From: Sindora glabra
Lineage: Eukaryota; Streptophyta; Magnoliopsida; Fabales; Fabaceae
Assembly (NCBI GenBank): GCA_020226215.1
Contig: CM035236.1
Location: 62,398,268 to 62,462,267 of the forward strand
Length of the DNA: 64,000 nt
Reading direction: 5' to 3'
The notes beneath the pieces were generated by a model that was not told where the DNA came from, did not search any database, and saw only the letters and a list, made by a program, of their open reading frames with translations. Below, piece by piece: positions 13,732-25,120 of the stretch. Every line of letters begins with the position of its first letter. Within the stretch, counting starts at the first letter, position 1. The position numbers and the translations under genes were made by a program.

Positions 13732-13743
13732 TGGTACTAAATG
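13732..13743 (+). promoter_or_regulatory. Primer-binding site, degraded iMet type
   Basis: TGGTACTAAATG lies two bases after the LTR end; the plant initiator-Met PBS is TGGTATCAGAGC. Its position more than its identity supports the call. Confidence 0.5.
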
Positions 13744-13857
13744 AGTTCAATCCTATAGGAAGAAAGTAATCTAAGAAAGTAAGAATTTGATTCAATTCTA
13801 TGTGCAATATGTAAATGATTGATAAAGGTGGTAGTAATGGTGAAGTGATAATGATAA

Positions 13858-13859
13858 TT

Positions 13860-13899
<40 letters not shown>
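13858..13899. repeat. (TGA)n trinucleotide repeat
   Basis: An almost perfect ATG/TGA repeat of about 42 bases inside the TRIM-like interior. Confidence 0.9.
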
Positions 13900-13902
<3 letters not shown>

Positions 13903-13981
13903 GCAGAGCTTATGATGACTCATGAAAGTGTTCGCAAGTTTGGTGTTCTTGCAGATAGGGAGATTGTGGATAGACTCTGGT

Positions 13982-16900
13982 TGTCATGACCCACTTTTGA
14001 TCGTGACCGGCGTGGATCCCGTTACCGATTTCCACAAGCCTTAACTATTATTACTCTTCCTATCTAATGAGAATTTCCAAATATGAGAAGATTAACATAT
14101 ATATAGAATAATCTAATTTTACACTTATACACATACAACTAATTCATCACATCATATAATTCGTTAAAACTCTATTAGACTGTTAACTCTGGTCCCAACT
14201 GTCAAATCCCATACTGAGGCAGTCTTTGATTCTCCATGGATGCAAACCTGAAAATATTAAAATAAAAATAAAGGAGTGAGTTCTATGAACTCAGTGAGCA
14301 TATAACTACCATTATCTTACAAGTAATCAATGATATATTAAAAGTAATAGCAAACCATCTTTTGGATTCTGAAGATATATGAAACCGTATCCCAAAGTAG
14401 AGGTTCTGTTGCACAATCATAGGAGTCTCAGCTTTCTATCAACACTCGAACCATATATTACCCATTCCGGGTAGGAATCATACACAACCATTAAAGCTCA
14501 ACTACAAACAGATCATCTTAATCACATCATCAATACAAATCAATCACAACAAGTACTTGACTCACATATTTAAATAGAATATACATTCATATAGTTACTC
14601 TTTGGTAACAAGGTCAATCTTATACCTCTATCAACTGTTAGCCAGGGATTCCTCGTCTAACTCTTAAATCAATATCACATCTATCCCACATAATATAGCG
14701 GAAATTCTCCACCTGACTTTCATATCATTTCTCTATCATTGATTGCAATATTTAGTATCATCATTCTAGCATCATTCACCGCTTTCTAATGTCTCAACAG
14801 GCTCAATTCACAATATTCGTATATAACTAATAGTGATGAAGCATAACTCAATATTTAAAACATCTTTTGATAAGATAATAAAAAAGTGGGGAGATATATA
14901 CTCACTTGCTATTAATAATCCATCTTGGAAGTTCCAAAGCAACCGAATTCAACTTGCATCTCGTCTTTAGTTCACCCAAAACACTTATCACACTTCTAAT
15001 GGCAGTGAAAGTATTGCCGAAAATCGTAGCGACTCTTCGGAGTCAAAGAGGACCAACAATTCCGCACCGCTGCTAAACCAACAGCGGCTCCATAACCCCT
15101 CCCTCGCTCAGTAAGCTGCAGTTCGGTTCAACCAGGAAGCACTCCATGAAGAGCTATAGCGTCAGCTACCGAAAAGAGACCCAGGGTAGAAAAAAGAAGA
15201 GCCGCTCTACTACTATTTACTGTTTCTATTCAACGTCGATCAAGCACCGTCCAACATGAGGCAATAACAAACACGAAAATTTAACCCTACAGTATCCACA
15301 CTTGGCTTTGTCCCGTTATTCCTACGGTCATGCTAATTGTGCTGCTTGACGAAATGAGTTGGTTTTGGTCCTACATCATTTCCATCAACTCCACTAGTAG
15401 CTGTCGACCGATGGCCAGAAGAAGGAAATAACAAAGCGGTTTCAATTGTTGACTGAAGGCGTAGGTTAAGGAACTCATCCCCAGCTCACCGACACCGTAA
15501 TCATCTCCCTCCAGTAAGTAGAGGAGCTTCCACTTTAAGTGTGTCTTGTTTATGAAAGCAAAAACAACCGTCATTTATAGCTCTTGTAAGCTTACTAGCA
15601 ACCACCAGAGTTGGACCATATGGTACCATCCGAAGCCACACGTAATGGCAAGAAGAGGGCGGTTCCACTCTATGCAATGTTTCAACCGAAATAGTCGTAA
15701 GCTTATAGCTCCTTCCCATCGCGGATAAGGGTGGCACAAGGAGCCAGAGGAAGACGGTGGCCTCTTGTTACTAGAACCAGCATGAGTTGAATGCCATCTT
15801 CCCTCGATTTCCTTAAAACAGCAACACCGTAGTTTCCTTCCTGCTAGCGTGCCTTACAACCAGTAGACAGCAGCAAGCTTGGCCAGTTTCTGTGCTTCCC
15901 ACTCACAATTGTAGCTGGAGAACAGGGAGCAGCAACGCGACCTAGCCAAAGCTTCAATAACCTGGGAGAAAGAGAACTACAGAAGACGTTGATAGAGTCG
16001 GAAGACCAGGCACAAACTCGCATAGTTTCTTCCCTTAATCATAGCTGCTGAAGGTTGGTATCGACTGGAAAATTAATGCCAAGCCTCATCGGGAGTAGCA
16101 GTAGGGGGAGGAAAAAGGAGAACACAGCGGAGAGAGGCAACTAATGGAGCTGCTCCATCTACCATCTGGCTGCTGTTTCTTCATGCCTAAGGGCTAACGT
16201 TCGACTATAGTAGCTTGCAGCTTCAACCGACAACAGCTTTGACACGTGAACAAGGAAAACGAATAACAGAGCATGGCCAATTGAAGAGAAACGTGAGGCG
16301 GTGCGACGGAAGGGAAAATGAGCTCAAGGACGATGGCATTTCACTAGTGTCTTTCTATCCGGTAGGCTAACCTTATGCACAAAGGAGCTGCCACACGATG
16401 GTAGAAACTTGTTGCTGTACCGGTGCCACCAAACTGAAAGCGAATGGTGCCAGGCCAGAAAAATAGCAGCTCCTGAGTATGGCAGTGGTGCAGCTCAGTT
16501 TCGGTACTTCCAAAACAAACAGTAGCTCCATGTGGCGCCTTTGTTTCCTGCCGTTTAACCTCTCCTTGCCGCTACGTTTAACCGTAAAACGCAGCTCTGT
16601 TTTACTGCTTTATTTCCGGTTACAGCTTTTTCACGAGTAATAGAAGTTCGGGTGATGGCCAGGAGCACCGTTCCTTAAAGCACCAGTAGCAAGACGTCAC
16701 ATAACAAGGAAACCGAGAGAGAGAGCTCGCTGGTATGGAGTTAATGTTGAAATGGTAACGAGCTAAGCAGAATTATGGTTCCCCTGCTCCTTTCCGAACC
16801 ACAATTCGAACAGCTTTTATGCATCATGAATGCTGCTGGTTGGCCGTGGATAGAAACACAGCAACATTGTAGCCCGAAAGAGACAGAAAAGGTAACATAA

Positions 16901-17560
16901 TGAGGAAGAGGGAGCTGCTGGAGGGAAGAGAGGGTGGTGAGAATATGAAAGAAAGCTGCTAGTTTCCTAGAAAAAAGAAAAAGAGAGAAGTGGCGGTTCT
17001 CATCATTTTTTTTTAGAAGCCGTTTTATTAATGAGAAAAGAAACCGAAAAATATGAGAGAAGGGCGGTGCAGGAGGGCAGTAGTAATTTCTTGAAAAAAA
17101 ATCTAGAGAAGCTGCTATCCACGTGTACATCAAGAAGCTTGTAGAAAAGTTAAACGTCCAGCACAAAAAGAGTGGAAGTGGATGCACAGTATCAAAGAAA
17201 AATATTGCAGAAAAATATCTGCACAAGAGCCTAAAAATCGAGGGAAAGCAAGAAAATGCTGAGCTATGTTGTACCTTGGGAAAAGACAAAAGAGGAGGGC
17301 GGTTAAAATAAGGAAAAATCTGAAAATATAGGAGGGAGAGAGATCCGGAAACTTGTGGAAAAAATGTGGGGCTAAAGGTTTCATTACCGTGTGTTCATCT
17401 CATGGTAAGCTCATTGCTCCTTTAATCTCAACCCTCCACTTATTATAAAATTCATCTTCATAGATTAATTTTACCTAAAAGCCCAAATCAATTATTAATT
17501 AATAAAAAAAAATATTCATAAATATAGAAATTCATGAGACTAAAATTTTGGGACATTACA
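13982..17560 (-). mobile_element. Solo LTR A of the long gypsy-type LTR family
   Basis: A 3579-bp solo LTR on the minus strand with a perfect 5-bp TSD CTGGT at 13977-13981 and 17561-17565. Read on its own strand it starts TGTAATGTCCCAAAATTTTA and ends GGGTCATGACA, matching copies B, C and the LTR pair of the element at 47664-61075. It carries the family's GC-richer, CT-rich leader (about 15000-17300) and the conserved in-LTR donor (14905) and acceptor (14248). Open frames inside it, the largest 182 codons on the minus strand at 16741-17289, are Phe/Leu/Ser-rich translations of the leader without a recognisable domain. A single LTR with matching TSDs implies LTR-LTR recombination removed the interior. 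Confidence 0.88.
14248..14905 (-). other. Intron-like segment within solo LTR A
   Basis: On the minus strand GTGAGTATATATCTC starts at 14905 and TATTTTCAG ends at 14248, followed by GTTTGCATCCATGGAGAA. The same two sites occupy homologous places in copies B, C and the 3' LTR at 57465-61075. Splicing itself is inference. Confidence 0.45.
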
Positions 17561-17742
17561 CTGGTAAAGCTTGTAAAGCTTAACTAAGGTGAAGTTACTA
17601 GATAAGAAGATAGTTATTGTAATTTGAAGAAATTATAATGAAGGTGTACTTTCATGGTTAGTGCCTTGTGATTAGTCTCGCTTGACAATAAGTAGAGCAT
17701 TAAAATTAAGAAAGATGATGGAATTTATGTCATAGAGGAGAT

Positions 17743-18172
17743 TGTTGGATTTGATCTAAATTCAAATAACCATCAATTTGTGATTATTTCCTATTGTGAG
17801 TTATCTTCTTATTTAAGTTATATTTTTGTATCAGGATGGGAGTGAGATTTATTGTCAAACAAGTATTTTTTAGTTATAAATATTTATATTGGTCAAATGA
17901 CTAATGCATAAGAAAGATGTAAGGTATGTGCCTACAAAGGTTATATGAATACCTTCATAGAGGTTTATAAAAGATGTAAAGGTTATATGAACACCTTTGC
18001 ATGTAATATCCTATTATCTTTAATAACATAGTGAATCTTTTTTAATCCATGGTTTTTCCTCTAATGTTTGGAGTTTTTTACATTAAATTATTCGCATACT
18101 TTATTATACTACTATGGTTGATCTAATTGGATGATGTTAGTTGTTTAGAGAAGAGATATTTTCTCCCCAAAT
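17743..18172 (+). repeat. 3' LTR of the TRIM-like element
   Basis: Starts TGTTGGATTTGATC after the purine tract CATAGAGGAGAT. It is homologous to the left LTR over its whole length; the right edge is approximate because the terminal CA is decayed. Confidence 0.6.
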
Positions 18173-19158
18173 GTTTCAAATCCAAGTTGTTTAGATGACC
18201 AAGTTTCTCCTAAAAACTAACAAATTTTTCCATGCAAATGTATCAAATACTAAAGGAGTTGACATTAGTAGTTCTAACCTATTTTATGATAAAATAAAAT
18301 TTTATACACTTTCGAATATACTAACGAGTTGGACATATTAATGAAAGGAATGTTTGTTTACTATTTTTAAAAATAATTTTTTATTTTTATATTTTTAAAA
18401 ATAAAAGTTTTTATTTAGGTAACTAGATTTTATAATTTATTTTTAAAAATTATAACTCTAAATGTATAACTTAAAAATAAAAAAAGCAACAATCTTTAAA
18501 TATTTTCTTAACTTTTTTTAATTCTTAATAGTAGCTTTATAATTACTTGAAAATTTTTCCTTATTTGCTTGACTAAATGACCTCTATTCTTTATTGTTTT
18601 AACTAAAAAAATAGTTTTTAAAAGAAAAAACCATTTTTTAAAAATAACTTCCAAAAATAATAAAATAAAAATATATCAAAACACATTTGAAAATTTCTTA
18701 AAATTTGTTATTTTTTTGAAAAATAAAAATAAATCTCCAAAAGTATTTAAAGCACAAGCAACTAATCAATTGGGAGAAAAAATAAACATCAGTACCTAAA
18801 TCACAAAGTTAAGACAACTATTTTTGTAATATACTTAGAAAATCATAGAACATCAATATTTGATAAATAAAAATGTACAAGATTAAGAATAAAAGCAAAT
18901 AAAATTAGCATTCAAAGAATAAGAATAACTTGGTTATTTATAATAATACCATTAGCAATTGTAATTATAATCTAGCCATTAGTAGCTCTTTTGCCATGAA
19001 ATTGTTCTCATTTTCAATGGGTTTGTTGGAGCTCTTTGTCTTTATCATCTTTGTCACTCTCATTGTCAAACATAATTTTAAGAGTGACATGCTTTCCTAA
19101 TTCAATGTACAAGCTATCATCCATTGTTGGATTTCAAATTCAAGCAATATCAAAAGTA
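18173..19158. other. Spacer with a possible MITE at about 18340-18690
   Basis: Between 18340 and 18690 the left edge GGAATGTTTGTTTACTATTT resembles the reverse complement of the right edge (AAATGTGTTTTGATATATTT). The interior is made of TTTTTAAAAATA-type arms. No convincing TSD was found, so it is only a candidate hAT- or Mutator-like MITE. The rest is featureless AT-rich DNA. Confidence 0.35.
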
Positions 19159-19163
19159 ATAAA

Positions 19164-19655
19164 TGTTAGATTTTTTACTGGCTATATACATTGTATATAT
19201 GTGTGAATAATAATAATAATTGTATATTATTAGTTATCATAAAGTTTGATCCAAATTAAAGTGATCAAATAAAGTTTAAGATTCAATAGGTCTAAATCAT
19301 CTCATTATGTGTGGGCTTTTATATGTAAAGACCTAAAAGTCTTATTTCTTATTCATGATGAGTGAATTAGGAATAAAAAAATAAAGAAAATAAATAAGAG
19401 GTTATCATTCTTAAATTATGTGTAAGGATTTTATTTTTTGATATTCTATCATTAGAAAATAGAGAGAAGTTTTCTCTAAAAAACTAATATACACTAGTTT
19501 AAAAGATTAAGAACTACAAAATCATAATCTTATTAATTCCTATGGATTCAGATATGCTTCTACATCTAGTAATATATTCTTTTTGATAATTAAATATGAA
19601 AGATTTATATTTTGATAATAAATTTTATCAATATCATAATTAAAGTTTTCCAATA
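19164..19655 (+). repeat. 5' LTR of the fossil copia element
   Basis: Starts TGTTAGATTTTTTACTGG and ends ..TTTTCCAATA (terminal CA decayed to TA). It pairs with 24625-25115 through shared landmarks such as AGAGACCTAAAAGT-like and AAAATAGAGAGA. Confidence 0.85.
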
Positions 19656-19657
19656 AT

Positions 19658-19669
19658 TGGTATTAAAGC
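19658..19669 (+). promoter_or_regulatory. Primer-binding site, decayed iMet type
   Basis: TGGTATTAAAGC matches the plant initiator-Met PBS TGGTATCAGAGC at 10 of 12 positions and sits two bases after the LTR. Confidence 0.75.
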
Positions 19670-20989
19670 CTTCATGTTAAATTATTAAAAAGAAAATTTA
19701 TCAAGTTAATTTGTGCTTTAATCAACATGATTAGGGTTTCAATTATTTCCTAGTTATATGTTAATGTGCATAGGATTGACATATATGTTGATCTATTAGT
19801 TTAATGTCAAGTTCGAACCATATATAGCATATTTCAATGCAATTTGATGTTTCATTTAAGAATTTCCATGTTGTTTGACTTGTAATTCCTATTATATATT
19901 CATTACCTTTGTTATAATCTAACAATGACATTGAATATAATCATCACCTGTTCATTATTAATTAAGTTATATGTAGGGCCATTGAATTAAGTTAAAGTTA
20001 TTATATATATATATATATATATGGATTTCACACTTGATAATTATTGCAATTTTAACAAAACATATATATAGATTTCACATTAGATTTTAATAAAAGATCC
20101 TATGAAATTTAACATCATGTACATTGATGCTTACATATATATATATACACACACATATATATAAAGCCTCTTTCAATTATGTGAGATTTAAATCTGTTAA
20201 CATCATAGAGTTTGATAATGGAGTTTGTATATACATTAACATATGAACTTGTTAACGTCTTGTAGGATAACTATAATATGACATTAAACTCCATGAAATA
20301 GCATGTTTCCATTAACATCTTGTGTAGAATCTCATGCTATAGGGTTATATATATTCTTTGATCCTAATATATATGTTAGTGATAATAAACATATATATGA
20401 TGTCATTCATTATACTACTTTACGAATTTAGGTTGATATTTATACATTTATGAATTCAAATTCAAATTCAAATTTTGGCATATTTTTTTCTTTAATTATA
20501 AGTGTTTGATATTTTAAATTAATTGATTGAAGCAATATGTTACCAAAGTAACCTCTCATGTATAGATTTATTAGTTTGAAATATTAAGATAGTTGTATGT
20601 TTGGATTTCATATAGATAATACTAGCCTAAAGGAAGGTTGTTATTTGGCCAAAATTCAAACACACTTATGATGATAAGTATATGACAATTTTCAAGTTTT
20701 TTATGTGAATATTAAATTGGTCTAAAGAGAGGCTTATCATTTAATAGGAATTTATTGTCAATATTTAATTACTATACCAATAGTACCACTTACAAGTTGA
20801 TTTTTTTTGTCCAATGACTAAATATCAATGTTGTACTCAGTATTTTGTGATAGGACTTGCCATTATTTGAATTTATTATTCATGTTGAATACTAATTTTA
20901 ATTATGAGTTTGTTGTTTTGTTTATTTTATTTTGGTTTCTATAAATACTTTTGTTACTTTAATATCTATAAACATTAACTTTATCCCTA

Positions 20990-21720
20990 TGCTTCATAGC
21001 ACAAACTTTAAAGATCAAGAAAAGAACATCATAATTGTTCTTGGTTGCATGGATTTAGAACTTGTTCTTTAGGTTGAGCAAACCACTGCTCTTACGAATG
21101 CAAGTCTTGTTAATGCTAAGAGGAATTTAGAGAAGTGAAAATGCTCAAATCATATAAGTCTTATGATTATGAAACATGTAATTCTGGAAACCTTTAGGGG
21201 CATAATGTCTGAGGAGAATGATGCTAAATTGTTCCTTAAAGAACTTGAGATACGTTTTACCAAAAATAAAAAGATATATACAAGTACCCTTCTAGGAAGT
21301 CTTATTTTCATAATGTATAAAGGCAAATGGAATATCAAGGAGTACATTTTGGAAATGTCTCGTCTTATATCTAAATTGAAAACACTAAAGTTAGAGTTGT
21401 TTGAGGACTTACATGCGCATTAATTCTGATCTCCCTTTCTACATAATTCAATTAATCCAAGGTCAGTTATAACTAGCAAAAAGGGAGATAACTCTTAATG
21501 AGCTAATTTCACATTGTATACAAGAAAAAGAAAGGTTAAAGCAAGAAAAGGCTAAAAATGCTCATTTAGCTTTGATCTCTAAAGATAATAACAAGAAGAG
21601 GAATGAAGATAAGGAAGTTATGGTTGCTCTATTATAAAAGAAACAACATAAGGAACAAAAAAGGAAAATTAAGAAATTTACTTGCTACTTCTGTGGAAAT
21701 ACTTCTATGTGAAGAAATAA
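20990..21720 (+). pseudogene. Copia Gag remnant (UBN2-type)
   Basis: An 86-codon open stretch (21163-21423) contains FRGIMSEENDAKLFLKELE and later YILEMSRLISKLKTLKLEL, the conserved core of the copia Gag polyprotein domain. After a stop and frame change the domain continues with ERITLNELISHCIQEKERL near 21485-21545. A basic segment follows, then CYFCGNTS near 21680-21705, the first half of a nucleocapsid zinc knuckle whose second half has been lost to a stop. The true start is not preserved. Gag would have formed the virus-like particle; this copy cannot encode it. Confidence 0.8.
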
Positions 21721-21779
21721 TATACTAAATATCATATCTAGCATGTAAAGAAAGGTACACTTCTTAATTTAGTTTATTC

Positions 21780-23470
21780 TAATGTTAATTTGACATCAGT
21801 GCTTAGACATACTTGGTGGATAGATTTCAATGTTATTACTCACATAAATGTGTCTATTTAGGATTGCTTGAGTTGTGAAAGCCTAAGTGATGGTGAAAGA
21901 TACATCTATATAAGCAATGTTAAGTCAATTAAAGTTAACGCAATTAAAAGTTTCAGGTTATTGTTAAAAATTGAATTGTATTTGGATTTAAATTATATGC
22001 ACATTGTACCATCATTTAGATAGAATCTAGGTTTTATTTCTATATTAGATAAATTTGGTTGCTCTTACTTTTTTTAGAAATAATCAATTTAGTATTTTTT
22101 ATAATTTAACGCTTGTTAGATTCAATTCTTTATCTTGACATAATAATCTTTATATGCTTGATACAATTGCCTCATTTAAAAAACAAACCCTACATGTTAA
22201 TTCATGTAACATTAAAAGTAAATTAACTAATAAGAATCTTGCATCACTTTAGCATAAGTGTTTAGGGGATGTCTTTAAACAAAGAATTGAAAAACTTATG
22301 TTAAATGAAATTCTTGATCCCTTGATTTGTCAAACTTTGAGGTCTATATTGAGTGCATTATGGGCATGCAGACAACTATAAGGAGATTAGGTGTTGAAAG
22401 GTCTCCAAATATCTTAGAACTAATACATATAGATATTTATGGATTATCTCCTACTTCTTCGAATGGTCAATAATATTTTATTATTTTCATCGATGATTTT
22501 TCACATTACGAATATCTTTATCTCATTCATGAGAAATCTCAACCATTAGATGTGTTTAACACTTTCAAAGTTAAAGTTAAGAATTAACTTAACAAAAAGA
22601 TTAAAGGCATCAAGTTTGATCATGGTGGTGAATACTATGGTAGATATGATGAATTAGGTGAACAACGTCCAAGACTATTTACCAAATTCCTAAATGAGTG
22701 CAGTATTATCCCACAGTACACTATACAAGGAAGTCGTAACATGAATGGTGTTACTAAGAGACCAAAGAACCTCAAAGGATATAGTTAGGAGTATGATTAG
22801 TTATACTACCTTACTGGATTCACTTTGGGGAGAAGCATTAAAGATTATAGATTAGATCCTTAACAGAGTTCCAACTAAGGCAACAACCAAATCCTTTTAT
22901 AAATTAAGGATAGGAAAAAAGCTTAGCATAAAATATCTACATGTTTAGGGTTATCTAACTAAAGTTAGGCTTTATAGGCTAAATGAAAAGAAATTAGACT
23001 CAAGAAAAATCAGCAACTATTTTGTTGGGTACTCTAAACAATCTTAAGGATATAAGTTTTATGATCTCAAAGCTAGGTCCTTCTTTGAGATGGGAAATGC
23101 CCAATTTTCTAAGGATATTGAGTTTGAAGGGGAAAAATAAGGTTAAAAATTATCTTTAAAAAGAAATTCATTTCTCTTCCCACATTTATCATTAACCATG
23201 ATCAAGTTTCTATTCTTGACATTTCTCAAGAAACAACTCCAAAACCACAAGATAGTGTTGAAAATCTCCCTAATTAAGGTTAGCAAGTTATTCTTAAAGA
23301 ACGAACTCCACAACCTCAAGAACAATTGCAATTAAGAAAATCTTCTAAAGAGTGGAGAAATATGATTCCATATGATTATATCATCTTTCTCCAAGAATGT
23401 AAGGTAGACATTGGAATGGTGAATGATGATCCAATAAATTTTTATCAGGTTATTAAAAATTCTAACTTTT
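21780..23470 (+). pseudogene. Copia protease/integrase remnant
   Basis: Several frames must be combined. Integrase core signatures are visible: ELIHIDIYGLSPTSSNGQ near 22420-22470, IIFIDDFSHYEYLYLIHEKS near 22480-22535, and IKFDHGGEYYGRYDE near 22610-22655. These carry the first two acidic residues of the catalytic DDE triad (D in HIDIYG, D in FDHGGE). The expected glutamate region reads NMNGVTKRPKN near 22740-22770, where the usual Glu is Lys. Stops are frequent. The C-terminal linker is followed by a segment (about 23143-23470) with HDQVSILDISQETTPKPQ and KSSKEWRNMIPYDY, normally just upstream of RT. The protease active site is not recognisable. Confidence 0.75.
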
Positions 23471-23660
23471 AAAAGTGGAGAAATCTATTTACGGGCTTAA
23501 GCAAACTTCCCATCAATGGTAATACAAATTTCATCAAGTTTTTAGCTCCTTGGTTTTAAGACAAATTAAGATGTTAGGTAAATAATTGAGCAATCTAGAA
23601 ATAGGTCATTGGAAAGCAACCAAAGAGCCCAAATGTTATCTTTTAAGAATAAAGGACTAC
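23470..23660 (+). pseudogene. Residual RT fragment marking two deletions
   Basis: A trace of the motif normally written LKQASRQW is readable here as TGLSKLPING/GLKQTSHQW in overlapping frames near 23498-23530. It is followed within about 100 bases by GHWKATKEP-like sequence that normally lies far downstream. The intervening palm with the YVDD box is missing, so at least two deletions, together about 1 kb, removed the catalytic RT. Confidence 0.6.
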
Positions 23661-24165
23661 ATGCCTACATATAAGAGATTGGATCAACTAGAGATCATTA
23701 GGTATTCTAACTTTGATTTTGTAGGGTGCTAAGATAGTCATAGATCTATTTTGGGCTATATCTACTTATTTGTTGGAAGAGCTATTTTCTAAAAGAGTAC
23801 TAAGCAAACATTGACAACTTCTTCCATCATGATAACTAAATTTTTAGCATGTTATAAGGCATCTAATCTTGGGGTATGATTGCAAAATTTTATCACTAGT
23901 CTACAAATTATGGATGCTATAAAAAGTCCATTAAAGTTATTTTGTGACAATAAGTCAATAGTGCTATATTCTAATAATAACAAGATTTTGTTAAAGTCAA
24001 AGCATATAGACATTAAATTCCTAATTGTTAAAGAAAGAGTTTAGAGTAGTTAGATATCTACAAAGCACATTGGAATAAACTTTATGGTTGCAGATCCGCT
24101 TACTAAGGGTTTAACACCTAAAGTCTTTCATGAGCACACTACTCAATGGATGTGGTATTAGTTGA
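23660..24165 (+). pseudogene. Copia RNase H remnant
   Basis: RNase H landmarks appear in order: RLDQLEIIRYSNFDFVGC near 23677-23730, where the usual first catalytic Asp (GYSDSDF context) reads Asn; KSTKQTLTTSSIMITKFLA near 23790-23850, where the usual E-A-E is disrupted; LKLFCDNKSIVLYSNN near 23933-23975 with its Asp preserved; and VADPLTKGLTPKVFHEH near 24090-24140, the typical C-terminus. Several stops interrupt it. The polypurine tract and 3' LTR follow. Confidence 0.8.
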
Positions 24166-24611
24166 TGATATGCTAGTTTAGTGAGAGTTTGCATTTATGG
24201 GTGCTCTTATCTATAGATATGTTTATGAATATTTTATGGTTATTTACTGTAGTATAAAGATTTTATATAGTTACATTCTGATCTTATTTGGTTTGATCTC
24301 ACTAAGAAATAAGGTGAACTAGTTGAAAATAACTATGTTAAGATCACATTGCATGTAATTTCCATACTACACATCTATGCTTGATCAATGTCATTGATTA
24401 TACCAATATATGTAACCATTGATGGATCTAGTTACAATAATTATACCGATGGCTACTTTGATCCTTTGTTGATATGATCAATGGACTAGATTGATTAGAG
24501 ATAATTCTAGTAATAACAGTAATTTTTTAAGCTCATAAGGTTATATTATAGTATATAATTATAAAGTGTTATGTGTGTGTGTGTGTATATATATATACAT
24601 GTAAATGTAGT

Positions 24612-24624
24612 CCAAGTAGGAGAT
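24612..24624 (+). promoter_or_regulatory. Polypurine tract of the fossil copia element
   Basis: CCAAGTAGGAGAT directly precedes the 3' LTR. The younger copia element has CAAGTGGGAGAT in the same place. Confidence 0.7.
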
Positions 24625-25115
24625 TTTTAGATTTTTAATGGACATATACATTATATATATGTGTAAATAAAAATAATAATTATATATTAATGATTATCTT
24701 AAGATTTAGGTTAAATTAAAGTGATCGAATAAAGTTTAAAGTTAAATAGTTCTAAATTATCTCATTAAATATGATCTTTTATGTATAGAGACCTAAAAGT
24801 TTGATTTCTTATTTATGTTGGGTGAATTAGGATTAAAAAAAATAAAGAAAATGAATAAGAGGTTATGATCTCTAAATTATGTGTAATGATTTTATTTTCT
24901 GATATCCCATCCTCAGAAAATAGAGAGAGATTTTCTCTAAAAAATTGATATACATCAATTTGGAAGATCAAGGATCATGAAATCACAATATTGTTAATTC
25001 CTATGAATTCAAGTATACTTTCGTCTCTAGTAGTATATTTTTTTTATAATTAAACATAAAAGATCCAAATTTTAATAATAAATTTTATAATTATTATAAT
25101 TAAAGTTTCCTAACA
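24625..25115 (+). repeat. 3' LTR of the fossil copia element
   Basis: Pairs with 19164-19655; its first bases have decayed from TG to TT and it ends ..CCTAACA. Followed by the TSD ATAAA. Confidence 0.85.
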
Positions 25116-25120
25116 ATAAA

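Larger units (their letters stand above)
13263..18172 (+). mobile_element. TRIM-like non-autonomous LTR retrotransposon, split by a nested solo LTR
   Basis: Two related LTRs of roughly 430-470 bp (about 13263-13729 and 17743-18172) flank an interior of only about 430 bp once the nested solo LTR at 13982-17560 is removed. The left LTR is followed by TTGGTACTAAATGAGTTC, a degraded initiator-Met primer-binding site. The right LTR is preceded by the purine tract CATAGAGGAGAT and starts TGTTGGATTTG. The interior has a (TGA)n run and no gag or pol. Small size, paired LTRs, PBS and PPT fit a terminal-repeat retrotransposon in miniature, or a copia deletion derivative. The left edge is decayed and approximate, and no TSD could be fixed. 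Confidence 0.6.
19164..25115 (+). mobile_element. Fossil Ty1/copia retrotransposon, RT core deleted
   Basis: A 5952-bp element with perfect 5-bp TSD ATAAA at 19159-19163 and 25116-25120. LTRs are 19164-19655 and 24625-25115, about 490 bp each and clearly diverged. PBS (19658-19669) and polypurine tract (24612-24624) are recognisable. The interior has Gag, integrase and RNase H remnants in copia order, all riddled with stops, but the reverse-transcriptase palm is absent. High LTR divergence and loss of RT make this one of the oldest insertions here. Confidence 0.9.

Noticed and set aside
16741..17289. 182-codon minus-strand open frame
   Set aside because: It lies in the CT-rich leader of solo LTR A; the product is Phe/Leu/Ser-rich without domain, and homologous leaders in the other LTRs do not keep the frame.
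21150..21347. 65-codon antisense frame
   Set aside because: Opposite the fossil copia Gag; a shadow of that domain.
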